Shown: one piece after another, positions 43,332-53,543 of the stretch
How the letters are laid out: each line of letters begins with the position of its first letter
Numbering within the stretch: the first letter of the stretch is position 1
NCBI GenBank assembly: GCA_017354895.1
Contig: CP071498.1
Coordinates: 3,658,001-3,722,000 of the forward strand
Direction of reading: 5' to 3'
DNA from: Podospora comata
Taxonomy: Eukaryota > Ascomycota > Sordariomycetes > Sordariales > Podosporaceae
DNA: 64,000 bases
Notes under the pieces: model-generated
Databases searched by the model: none
Told to the model about the DNA's origin: nothing
Seen by the model: the letters and a program-made list of their open reading frames with translations, nothing else
Program-made: the position numbers and the translations under genes

Positions 43332-45650
43332 TTTGCTGAGTTGAAAGATGTTTTGACTGGGAAGAGGCGAGGTTGGCGAAGTGTGCAGTCGATGACTAGT
43401 AAGCTGAGTGAAGGCGGGCGTTGGCTTGAGGTGAGAGAGCTTGTTGATGTTCTTGTGATCGCTGGTGCTTGCTGTTGATGATGTTAGCTGTTGAGATGAC
43501 GGTGGAGGGTCCATGGCTTTATATCGAACTTGGTCTGTGAGAAGACCACGCAGAGGCGATGTTGAATACAGGTGCCTAATCCTAGATGGATTCGAAAGGT
43601 TGATTCACAGTTGACTTTTTCCAGGTGACTCTGAAAGAAGAAAAAAACCTTTCTCCTTTGGTAATTGAGACTGAGCCCAGGACATGTCCCAGGCATTCCG
43701 CGATTGGTGAATATCCTTGATCACCTAACCCATCTCGAGCCTAAGGACTCGAGTCCGAGGTGTCCAATCCTGAGGCTCTCCAAACAATTGCTCTTCTTCT
43801 GTCGGTAGAAGTCCAAAAGGGGGCCATGTATGCACAAGTCCGAGGTGACCCGCACACCGTCGTGCTGTGCTATGCTATTTGCAGCCATGGTCGAAGGCAC
43901 GGAGATAGCCCGCCTAGTGGCTCAAGTGGTGCTGCTTGTGCCCAGCCCCTCTGAAACTGTCCCAAATACCCCCACATCCCCCAAATGCTGGTCGTGCTGC
44001 TGGCAGTAGAGAGACCCTTACGGCAGTGCGCGCCTGTGCGATGAAAGAACAGATTATCCGAATTGTTGTTCTTTTGGTGTGATATCGCATGTCGTTCGAA
44101 GCCTTGCTGGCGTCTGTTGTCAAAAAAATTGTTGTTGGTTCCTTGCCGCTAACCCCGCCAGGCGAGCCCATCCTCCGACTCTCCACACGCCCCGCGGCGC
44201 CGGGGAGCAGTACCGAACCAGATCACCCATTGATCGACCACACCCCAAATCTTCTTGGCCACCACTGAATGTGGCTCGCGTGTAAGGCGTATTCCAAATC
44301 ACTGGGTAGGTAGTCATAGAACTCTAGGGCTGGTGGTCATAAGCCAATCCACTATCAGATGGCACCGCCTGCCTTTCTCTCCACTGTCCTGGTCGATACG
44401 GCATCTGGCTGCCTTCCATCCTGTGTGGCTTGCAACTGTATTTTGTTTCATGGGCACCTACGAGACATACGCTTCTCAAAAATAGGTCCCTCGCAATTGT
44501 TTGGGCAATGGGGCACCGGCACTTCACCGACCTGATGCTCAGGAAGACTGACCTTCTAGCTAGGCAAGCTGTCCATACATGTCGCATGCGGCGTGTAGGG
44601 TCTGTACAGGATGGTTAGGAAAATATGATTCAGCTGTCCTCCACCACGCGGCAGAGGTCCTACATACTGACCTCTCGACGGGCCGCAGCTGGGCTCATCC
44701 CGCGGCGCCACCTTGTCACCCAGGAAATGCCATGGCCAAGCACCAGGTGATAATTCGATCAGGTTCGGTATGTTGCAATGGAACAATCTTGATCTTTCGT
44801 ATCCCCTGTCTTTGGTGGTGAAGAAGATAGTGACGGCCACAGATGCCGGCCACCAGTCACATAGATCAGTCAGGTTGCAATATTCCTTCCAGGTTGTACT
44901 TCTCCCACAAAGCTAGCTCCATCCTTCTGACCTTCTAACTCGCTCTGGATGCCACCTAGTGAGTCGTCTTTTGGTGATGCCTAAAGGCCGCAGCGACTTC
45001 AGGGATAGCGCGTGTCTGGGCAAACCTCGAATTGTTCGGTAGGGTAAACCCGAAGAGTCCGACTACTGAACAAAGTAGGACTCGCAGCATGGGGCATCAG
45101 AACCCGAGATATCCTTGAGCAGCCGACAAGTTGACTCGAGCTCAACCACCAGGTCCAGACCATAATAAACCATAATATGCCTTGCTCCTTCTTGTGGTTC
45201 CAGGCCGATTGATGCAAGAAGTGAAGACTGTGTCACCATCCTGCGCCCTTTCTCCCTCGGCGATCCGGAATGCTGGGCGAAGGATGTCGCAGGAATGTAC
45301 ACCGTCCATGCCAGTACATATCAGTAAACTATTGGAGGCTCGGTGCGGAAAGGCATAAGCCAGTCAACTTTGATCCGGCGTGGCCATCTCCTCTTAAGGG
45401 GATTTCGGTGAGAGGTGTTTGCATTCTTCGCCGACTGCCAAATGCGGAACGTCGGTCTCAGTAATGATGAGGCTCCTTCCCAGCTACCCGAGACACCATC
45501 AACGGAAATATTTGCCCATGGGTACTGTCATGTGAAAATTGGAAGCTGGAATCAACCCCATCCACCACTTCGGCTCCGAGCCCTACTCCACCTCTCGGCA
45601 CGGCGCGGAATCCTGACGTACGGCGTCTGCAACGAGGGCGGCGCTCAGGA
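43332..45650 (+). other. 2.3 kb stretch without a supportable gene
   Basis: Short frames only. TAGGTAGG occurs near 44306. No repeats or RNA genes recognised. Confidence 0.4.
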
Positions 45651-46643
45651 TCACAACTCAATTACGATGACATCATTCGTCAACTTATTTTGTCTCCCCC
45701 CGACCACTGACGCATTGACAAACGTTGTCGCCTTGATTGCGTCGCTCTTCCCAAACCCAATCACCCTCTTGGCCTTGTTCCAGCCCACCAATACCGCCAT
45801 CCAGGCCAGTGTTCCCCATCCGCCCCAACCGATCCTGATATCGTCATATGCCTCTCGCACCCTGTCGAGGACGACATCTACCCTCCCGTGCGCGGCGTGG
45901 ATGTGCCCGAATACGTGAAGCCGAGGTCGGAGTCGTGTGATTTCTTGCAGCAAGTAAGGACAGCCGGCTCGGTGAAAGTCCCTGCGGTCGAGGTAGAATT
46001 TTGGGGGCCCATGGGTGACTACGATCAGGTTGTCTTGCGGTGGCAAGGTTGCAAGCTTGGAGTTTTCCCAGAACTCAGGCGAGGGGTGATATTGAAACGC
46101 TGAAGGGGTGTAGACTGGTGTGTAAGGGCTCCCGTATACCGTGACTCTTCTTTCGATCCCCTTTGATACACCTTCGGGTTCGTGTGGTGCGGCCCTGGTG
46201 GGTAGAGTGATTGTCATCATCGAGTCTTCAAGGTATGTCACACTTCCCCAATTCAAGTCGGCCTTTGTTCTCGTCGTCTCCCCATAGCGGCGGTCTGGAT
46301 ATCGCTCCAGAAATATTTCATCAAGCAAAACATCGTGGTTCCCTGCGATCAGTATCTTGTGGGGATGAGACTGGGATGAAAGCCAGTCAAGACCTGCCTG
46401 GACCTCGTCAAAGGAGCCACTCTCAGTCAGGTCGCCTGCATGGATGAGGATATCTCCAGGTGGGAGGACAGGTTGGTGGTTGTGCGTATCAGACACACAG
46501 ACTATCCGTATAGGGCTTTCATTCGGTTGCTCATTGGAGGTGGATAAAGCTGGCAAATTCGAGATATGGAGGTTCAAGAGCTTCGTCGTCAGGTCCAGCT
46601 TCCGCCGACAGCGTGTCTTGATGTTGATGGTTGGCTGCTGCAT
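45651..46643 (-). CDS. calcineurin-like metallophosphoesterase
   Basis: A single exon encodes 330 aa. All metal-binding blocks of the family are present in order: IVCVSDTHNH, ILIHAGDLTE, ILIAGNHDVLLDE, VVTHGPP and HVFGHIHAAHG. The spacing and the C-terminal short hydrophobic stretch (WGGWGTLAWMAVLVGW) match fungal proteins of the group related to MPPED1/MPPED2, which hydrolyse phosphoesters with two metal ions. The N-terminal 40 residues are basic and may be a targeting or unstructured region. Substrate unknown. Confidence 0.9.
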   Translation of the reverse strand: MQQPTINIKTRCRRKLDLTTKLLNLHISNLPALSTSNEQPNESPIRIVCVSDTHNHQPVLPPGDILIHAGDLTESGSFDEVQAGLDWLSSQSHPHKILIAGNHDVLLDEIFLERYPDRRYGETTRTKADLNWGSVTYLEDSMMTITLPTRAAPHEPEGVSKGIERRVTVYGSPYTPVYTPSAFQYHPSPEFWENSKLATLPPQDNLIVVTHGPPKFYLDRRDFHRAGCPYLLQEITRLRPRLHVFGHIHAAHGRVDVVLDRVREAYDDIRIGWGGWGTLAWMAVLVGWNKAKRVIGFGKSDAIKATTFVNASVVGGRQNKLTNDVIVIEL

Positions 46644-47478
46644 CGAGGCAAAATCCGCTTGCGCGTTTCTGGCAAAATAGGCGGTTGACCAAGGTTGTGT
46701 GCTTGGGTATATCCAAGCAACTCGAATTTGAAAGTTGATGCAAAATTCGCGTGATTGAGTTGTTTTAAGGTTTGTTGGTTCAACTGTTCACCTCATACCA
46801 TTCGATTGTTGGCTGACCAATCAGCGCAGCGTTTCTCTGTTCGGGCATTCAGCACAGTGCGGCATCTTGACCGACCTTCATTGCAAATGTGGCGGGATGG
46901 TGTCGGTAACTGAGCCTAATTGTGATGAATCTAAAGTAGGACACTTCCAAGATAAGTTGTGGCCTATCTTTGTGAATACTGCTGGCATGGGTATTCAGTT
47001 ACTTGCCTGATGTTCTGTTGAAGGTGGTAATGGGCAGCCCATACAGTGTCTGATCATCCAGGAAGCACTCAGCTCAACGTTCTAAGCGCGCGTTGTCAAG
47101 CACGACCCATGACATTGGTACTGTTGGTGACAGCTTGTTTGAGAACATATCGGTTGGTTCAAGCGTGTTATTCAACTGGTTCAGAATGGGTCTGATTCGG
47201 GGCATATCTTCTGTCGTCAATACTATCGCGGAAGTGTCCAAGATTTGGACCATGGCCCTGTAGTTTATTTTCATGTGGCTGGATCAATGTCTATTTTGAG
47301 CTCAGGATGAAATGGTTGGTGATGAGGACCTGGAAGTCAGAATCGTATAAGACAACGGGGGGTCTTGTAGCTTTTACTCACCTCAGATGATGTGGCTTCC
47401 CCAACCGAAGGGCATTGTCCGTACCTACCTTTGCTTTTTCCTGGCATTATTATCTTCCACGTCTGTCAAGCCCATACC
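46644..47478 (+). other. intergenic, no gene seen
   Basis: Divergent promoter region between the phosphoesterase and the NTase-fold gene. No further features recognised. Confidence 0.4.
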
Positions 47479-48246
47479 ATGGGCTGTGGCGGTAGCAAGC
47501 CTGCCAAAAAGAAGGGCTGCCAACCCGGGGGCGGAATCCAGATTGGCGCACCACAAGATGTGACTATTCACATTCCTCGAAACCGACTAGACGCTCATGG
47601 CGTTCCAGTTAGGCCTGAGACGAGAGATATCAACGCCAACGTCTTGAAGCAGGCCCTCGAGCGCGTCTCTCACTACATTGCGAGTCGGGGACACCACATC
47701 AGTGTCATCGCTGTTGGCGGAGCTGTCAACACACTCTACCTTCGCTCGCGACAAATGACCCACGACGTCGATATCTTCGGTTCCGACTTCAGCAACAGCG
47801 CCCGCCACCTCGTCGACGAAGCGATGCATGACGCACAAAGAGCTATATCAGGCCTGGGAACAGACTGGCTCAACACTGAAACTCAGATGTGGATGTCTGG
47901 TCGACTGCACGCAGAGATCACACAGGCTGCAAGAGCTCAAAACGTGGTTGTCTTTCAGGGGAGGGATAGGGGTTTGACGATCTTGGCAGCTCCATGGGCA
48001 TATGCATTTTCTGCAAAGATCAATCGCATCCTGACGGGAGGCAGCCAGGCACGACCATATGACCTCCAGGATGCTGTCACGTATATCCATCGGTACATCC
48101 AGGCGCATGGCAACAAACCTGTGCCGGTCAGGGTTGCGCTAGGATGGGCAAGACAGTATCATCATGAGATGACTGAGGATGTGTTGCGCAGTCAGGTGAA
48201 CCCAGCATATCGAAGACAGTATGGTGGTAAGAATGCGTTTGCCTGA
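47479..48246 (+). CDS. N-acylated nucleotidyltransferase-fold protein (DUF7582-like)
   Basis: A single exon encodes 255 aa from ATG 47479. The first residues, MGCGGSKPAKKKGC, fit an N-myristoylation site (Gly2, Ser6) with palmitoylatable Cys3 and a basic membrane-binding patch. This is why I chose this ATG over upstream in-frame codons. Residues 76-98 carry the nucleotidyltransferase signature: VIAVGGAVNTLYL with GG at 80-81, then THDVDIF (94-100) with the paired acidic residues. A later block, LTILAAPWAYAFSAKINRI, is also typical of this fungal family. The third acidic residue of active NTases is not certain. It is probably held at the plasma membrane or endomembranes. Substrate and role are unknown. 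Confidence 0.75.
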   Translation: MGCGGSKPAKKKGCQPGGGIQIGAPQDVTIHIPRNRLDAHGVPVRPETRDINANVLKQALERVSHYIASRGHHISVIAVGGAVNTLYLRSRQMTHDVDIFGSDFSNSARHLVDEAMHDAQRAISGLGTDWLNTETQMWMSGRLHAEITQAARAQNVVVFQGRDRGLTILAAPWAYAFSAKINRILTGGSQARPYDLQDAVTYIHRYIQAHGNKPVPVRVALGWARQYHHEMTEDVLRSQVNPAYRRQYGGKNAFA

Positions 48247-48831
48247 GGCTTTTCTTGTTACTTTCCATATGTCAATAGAGCTCGAGTACATGTTTATGTG
48301 AATGGAGTTCTGGGCTTGATAATTCCGAATTGAATTGATGGTTGGACTTTGCAAAGAACTGCCCTGGCGACTGAATTGTGATAAAAGGAGCCCAGCAGTG
48401 AGTGATCAGTGAATGACCCAATGCATGTTGCAGAGGACTGCTGAACTGCGCTCATGACCCTTTCGCCCTCTCAGCCCCAAGGTAGGTGCATCTCATGCTT
48501 GGTAGCTCCAGTGATTACTTGGTTGAAAACCCCTACGGCTTATGCGGCTCGTTGGTTGCAGCATCAAGGGCGCACACCTGACACGGCGCCTAATTTCCAG
48601 GTTCCAGTCTGGGGTACCTTTTCCCCCCACTGTCTGTCACCAACTGCCAAAAACGCAGACCTTCACATGCAACCCAACAACCACCACAGGCATAAAAGCA
48701 GGGCCATCGTGATTCACCCTTGCCCACAACGTTCAAGAACCAACACCCGTAACGATTAAATCGGCCCATTTGCCGGTTTCTGAAACGCTCACCACCAAAT
48801 CTCGACTTAACACATATCCCATTCCGCAAAC
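48247..48831 (+). other. intergenic, no gene seen
   Basis: Spacer between two rightward genes. Confidence 0.4.
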
Positions 48832-49581
48832 ATGGCATCTCCCGATGGCAACAGAGCCAAAAGATTATGGGTCAAAGCTCGGGACACACTACGGAGCATA
48901 CGCACTTTTCAATTCTCAGCCGCCGACCGCTTTGAAGAGGAGGAATATGTTGCTCAAGACTCCGACTTTCCAACCTTTCCACCTCCGCCTCCCCGACAGA
49001 TCCTGCAATCTCCTTCCACCTACCGAGACCAGATCCGCCAGCGCAAGTTTGCCTGCCCCCGCGGTGTCTTTGAGGACTCGCCCCTCTACGCGCTATACCG
49101 ACTCTATGAATTCTTCCTCTTAGACGACCAAATAGCCTACCGCAATGAGCTCGAAGCGTTTTGGCGAAAGTCAGATCCTTCCTGGACTGTCTCCAAGATC
49201 CCAGACCCCAAAGTCGCCGATCCAGGATTTGACTCACCGGGTTTAACAGATCTTGAACGCCATGAACATTACGCCTTTTTGGCAGGGTGTACCTACATGC
49301 TGGTCAAGTCGTTCAACGCGCGTGTCAAGTTGGGGCTTAGCCGGCAGATGAGGTCACTCATGACCCCTGACGAGGCGGAAGCAGCTCGAAACGTGCCAAT
49401 GGAAGAGAGAAGTTGGGAGAGTGTGCCAGAGTGGGCTGAGAATGTCCCGGCGTTGCCCGAGGTGTTGGTTGCTCCTACGCATGATGGAGAGGTGCTCACT
49501 GGGCCGGAGGATATGAGAGCTGATGAGGACTTTTTGAAGAAGGGGATTTTGTTGTGGACGCCGCATATTTATTTTACTTGA
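48832..49581 (+). CDS. conserved-type hypothetical protein
   Basis: A single exon encodes 249 aa. The N-terminus is basic (GNRAKRLWVKARDTLRSIRT), followed by a proline run (FPTFPPPPPRQI) and helical segments such as LYALYRLYEFFLLDDQIAY and YMLVKSFNARVKLGL. The composition and length indicate a real gene. There is no signal peptide, membrane helix or motif that I can name. Function unknown. Confidence 0.7.
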   Translation: MASPDGNRAKRLWVKARDTLRSIRTFQFSAADRFEEEEYVAQDSDFPTFPPPPPRQILQSPSTYRDQIRQRKFACPRGVFEDSPLYALYRLYEFFLLDDQIAYRNELEAFWRKSDPSWTVSKIPDPKVADPGFDSPGLTDLERHEHYAFLAGCTYMLVKSFNARVKLGLSRQMRSLMTPDEAEAARNVPMEERSWESVPEWAENVPALPEVLVAPTHDGEVLTGPEDMRADEDFLKKGILLWTPHIYFT

Positions 49582-49656
49582 CCATATGATGTATTCTCTG
49601 AGGTTCAACGTCAATAGTTGTATGTTATTCCAGGTGCTCAAGGGTGGCTATCCCTT

Positions 49657-51228
49657 TCACCCTTCATCCTCATTTCGATAACCATGACACGACGCCCATC
49701 TCCCAGTTTTCCAAACTGAAGTCCCCGTGGGAAGGAAGGACATTTTCTCATGTGCAAGGGAGGCTACTGGTCTCAAGGCCTGCAAGAGCATCTCATGAAT
49801 AAAACCGGTATCTTTGCTGCCTTGTTGCACGCACCTAACCTGGTTCATATCCACTCTCATCATCGGCGTTGGCCCTGCGGCTCTGACTGTCCTTTCTTGA
49901 CCCACGGCGTTCACGTGCAGCTTAGGCTGAAGTTCTGGACGTGTAGACTCCACCTCACTGTCGATGCGACTTCCCGTTGCGCCTCTTGATAGGCTCGGTT
50001 TGGCTTTGTGATGGCTGACGGGCGTGAAACCGTCTTGTATAACCATATCTTGACTCCGTAACTCTTCATTTTCAAGTCTCGGTTGTGCATCCACAGGTGA
50101 ACTTTGAGCATTGGACCGGTGTTGGGCGGGACGATTTCGCTCTGCAAAGTGTGAGGGTTAGTAAAGCGATGCCTGCTCATTGTGGGTGGGTGGCTCGAGA
50201 TTACCCCTGACAGCTTTGGTGAGATTCACATAGGACTTAATTTCCTCCTGTGAGAGAAATCTGTGCACGGCGACGAACCTTTCTATCGTATGAAACTCCT
50301 CCAGGCCTAGATCGAGTGCTTCAGGATCGACTAGTGAGCGGCTGATTTTCGTCCATTTGTTTTGGCGAGGATCATTAATCTCCTCGCGATCCCACTCAGG
50401 AAACAGTTCAGGGAATTGTGCTCTCGGTTTCTTAAGAATTCCTTTCAGTTGCAGTGTCTTCTTGGCCTCATTCTGGCTAATCGTTGTGGTGGGCTCGTTG
50501 AATTTTGGTGTGAGCTTCTCTCCTAGTCGACCCTTAGCCTCTCCTTGGCCCTGATTCTCTTCTTGTCGTCTTTGTATTGGTGACGCTTCATCATCATTCG
50601 ATGGATCGGAGTTTTCCTCGCTCCGATCATCACTCTTCTTTTGCGGTCTTTCAAGGTTTATGCCATCTTCGCTATCTTCTGAAGGAGTCGACCCATCATC
50701 TGGCAAATCCCCATCGCCCCCACCGCCAACCTCATCATCTTCGCCAAATTTAGGCAGTACAAAAAGCGCCAAATCACGCTGATGACGTGCTAGATGTCGG
50801 AAGTAGTCCTTAGCTGAGCTGAGCTTCTCCTGGCAAAGCTGGCATGTGCACCTGACCCCGAGAGCTTTGGGCTTCCCGCGTTCATCAATGACCTTGTCCA
50901 TATCTGATTCACTTAGGAACATCATGTGTAGGCCAACAGCATGCGTTTTGAACTCGATTGTAGAGTCAAAGTGATCCCCGCAGCGGGGACAAGTCCATGT
51001 CTTCCAATGCTTGTTTAAAATGTGCCGCATCCATTCGTTGCGTGTCTGAAAGTCGATTGTGGACATTGCGCAATCAGGAGACAAGCATATGTATGGTCTG
51101 AGATCGGCCAGCACATGCTTAGTCCATGTTCTGGTGGTTGTGGCTGTTATCATCATGTAGCACAATGGGCATTCAAACGGCCCATCAGCGGCAGCTTTAG
51201 GAATGGGGGGAATTCTCGGCCTATCCCC
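49657..51228 (-). pseudogene. 3' half of an AcuF-like C2H2 / DUF8035-type gene
   Basis: Exons 51228-50205 and 50141-49657 join in phase (intron 63 nt). The sequence starts abruptly inside the family at RPRIPPIPKAAADGPFECPL. Three finger regions follow: FECPLCYMMITATTTRTW...HVLADLRPYICLSPDC, WTCPRCGDHFDSTIEFKTH and CTCQLCQEKLSSAKDYFRH. Then come an acidic linker and a DUF8035-like block (KGILKKPRAQFPELFPEWD, NKWTKISRSLVDPEALDL). No start codon in a sensible place precedes it: upstream in its frame is the reverse side of the DUF7580 relic. The missing N-terminal half lies 1.2 kb away on the other strand (52472-52946). It is therefore called a broken gene. A shortened product is possible but unsupported. 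Confidence 0.7.
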
Positions 51229-52447
51229 TAGGTAGGTATTGCTGACTCATGGCCATCTCCAGATCTTGCTCCAGCAAATTTAGTATTCCAACTAAGACAT
51301 CTTTCTGTCCCTCATTGCCTCCCATCCCGCTGTCGTCAAAGAATTCGTACTTGATACACTTCCTGACCGCCTTGTAGTAGTTTGGTCCTCCCAATGTGTT
51401 GACGGTCGAGAGAACCTGCATTACAGCTTCATAGTTGGACAAGATGCTCTGAAGATCTGCCTCTTTTGGCCTGACTTTCGATAATACTTGCCCAAAGATG
51501 ACTTCAATAAGAAGTACTCTGAGAGCCAGTAAGGTTTAGTGGGTAGCGTTTGGCGGTGGCCGAAGAACCGGCTTTAGATTAGGGAAGGGTTTCACAACGA
51601 ACACTTCTCTAAACTGTATCACCCCATTCTGACGTGCTAAATACAGGTCGTTATGCATAGGTGGGCGAAAATACCTTTATTCCAGTCTGTTATTGGTAGC
51701 CATGATATGAACGCCGTGGGATCGTGAACTTAGCCTACCAATCTGTACCCCCGAGTTGGGCAACGCTCGAGGCGATGGTCCAGGCCAACCACAGCTTGTC
51801 TCCTTAAAGAAAAGGGGAGACTGCTGGGCCTTCACCTGAAAAAACTGATCGTAAGGGAACTAGATTCCAGTCACCATCTTGGCTTGAGTTCCCAAGCGGA
51901 TAGACTTGATAGGCCCTGGCAGTTGATAGTGCTGGGTCACGAATACACCCACAGCACTGACCAGCCGCCTGCTTGCCAGACTTCCAGATGCTCTGGCACA
52001 GGTTATCAATCCTCTCGAGAACAGCCGACTTGCGGGATTGGCTTTGACGGTTGTATGCCGTCATCAAGGATGAAAATCTGACACCGGTTGCCAATGTTGC
52101 AGTGGGATGTTGGGGACTGTAGATGCTGGCGACAACAATGACAGTGACAAGAGATTCCATATTTTGGCGCTGCCCCAGTGAACCCCCCCAGTATCAGATC
52201 CAGTTGATGTCGAGGAGACAGCAACAGAGAACTTGAATCTTCCCAGGACCTCTTGGTCTTCGTCGAATTATGGGAGATGAGTGATGGGGCGGCTCATCAA
52301 CTTCAACCCAAAATCGTGAAGCCCAGGGCATTTGCATGTGACTGTAGATTGAATAGCTCCGTACATGCTCCCGGAGACATCGCGCAGTAGCTTGTAGACC
52401 TTCCCTTGCGAAAGACGTTGGCGAGTCGGCTCTAGTTCGTCACTCAT
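51221..52447 (-). pseudogene. decayed DUF7580 (prion-inhibition/NLR-associated) gene
   Basis: Homology runs leftward in pieces: GKVYKLLRDVSGSMYGAIQS then CKCPGLHDFGLKL (stop at 52268), RIDNLCQSIWKSGKQAAGQC and YQVYPLGNSSQDGDW, then LWLAWTIASSVAQLGG, and finally ALRVLLIEVIFGQVLSK, GGPNYYKAVRKCIKYEFF and LLEQDLEMAM, the usual DUF7580 C-terminus. The pieces are interrupted by frame changes and by TAA and TAG in one frame near 51804 and 51737. The N-terminal helical domain is absent. DUF7580 is found in fungal proteins linked to HeLo-like or NLR-type incompatibility systems (family knowledge). This copy cannot make a full protein. Confidence 0.65.
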
Positions 52448-52471
52448 ATCTAGTAAGTCTTAAGGCTTGAG

Positions 52472-52946
52472 ATGCCGTTCTTTAGTCTGGACAACTCATG
52501 TTGGTATTCCGAACGTCGTAAAATAAACAGAGCCCGTCTATACTGCCTGTTTCAGTTGTCTGTGACCATTCAGAACCCGGCTCCCCACGACAGATTCAGA
52601 CAGAAGAACTGGGTGGACGCTGCATTTTTCGAAGAGCGCGATATTGCACATGTCCGCGATATGTTTCCGTTATCTAACACATCTGACAGAGAACGCTTGG
52701 GCAAGGCTATCTCTCGGCGGCGGCAGTACTTCAAGTACAGAGAGCTTCATCACCACAAGCTGGCCTATGGCCTTGAGTGGGGAAGCGAGGACGACGAAGC
52801 TGCACAAAGTACGGTCGCGTCATCAATCCCGCATCTTCTCAAAGATCAGAACAAAATGAAGCCAAGATTGCAGCGGGCAGTACTAGACGAGGACGATGCC
52901 GTCTCAGTACGGACAGATACAACATACAGTAGCTCGTTGTTTACGG
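52472..52946 (+). pseudogene. 5'-middle part of the same AcuF-like gene, inverted
   Basis: The plus strand encodes the region that in AcuF-like proteins sits just before the zinc fingers: LFQLSVTIQNPAPHDRF, RDIAHVRDMFPL, RLGKAISRRRQYFKYRE, LHHHKLAYGLEWG, STVASSIPHLLKD and a Ser/Thr linker. Homology ends at SSSLFTG (about 52946). The frame then runs through unrelated residues to a TAG at 52994-52996. The usual first 100-150 helical residues are also missing: left of about 52460 the DNA belongs to the oppositely oriented DUF7580 relic. Together with 49657-51228 it makes one interrupted gene. Confidence 0.65.
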
Positions 52947-52996
52947 GTACCTTACCTTTGCCGTGCCGGTTATTTTGTCCACGACGTGGGTACTAG

Positions 52997-53543
52997 GTAG
53001 GTAGCCAGTTGATCATGAACGATCCGATTCATCAATTGAATTCCATCCGAACAGGAACAGTCGCACCAGAACAAGAAGCACATCAAGCACGATCGACCGC
53101 CCGGCAAAATGCGTTTTAGGGTGCCTCTCGGGCCGTCAAGCAAACCGGACAACCGTGTGTGTGCTGCTTTTCAAGTCCCGTCGTGGATGGTGGTGACCAT
53201 GCAGGGGTTTGGGGCTCCCGGTTGTGTTTCAACATCCACCTGCAGTGGGATGAAAAGGGGGTCCGTGATGCACACCACTCCCACTTTACACCAGCATAAG
53301 ATATGATACAGCTTATGATGGTGTGTGGTTACATTTTGGCTGTGATGATGAAGGACATGGCGCGCAGAAAAAATGAATAAAAATCGATCGCTCATAACTT
53401 GCCCCCCAAAGGTGGACCACTCGCCCCTTTTCCGTGTCGTGCCTACTCAAACATTCCTCCACTGTACCTTACTCAACATTGAACCATCATAGGCTCTGGA
53501 AGCCTTCTTTCTACTGACTGCTGTATATGCCCCATCCGCAATC
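52997..53543 (+). other. intergenic, no gene seen
   Basis: Right flank of the rearranged locus; CTAGGTAGGTAG lies at about 52993-53004, across its left edge. Confidence 0.4.
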
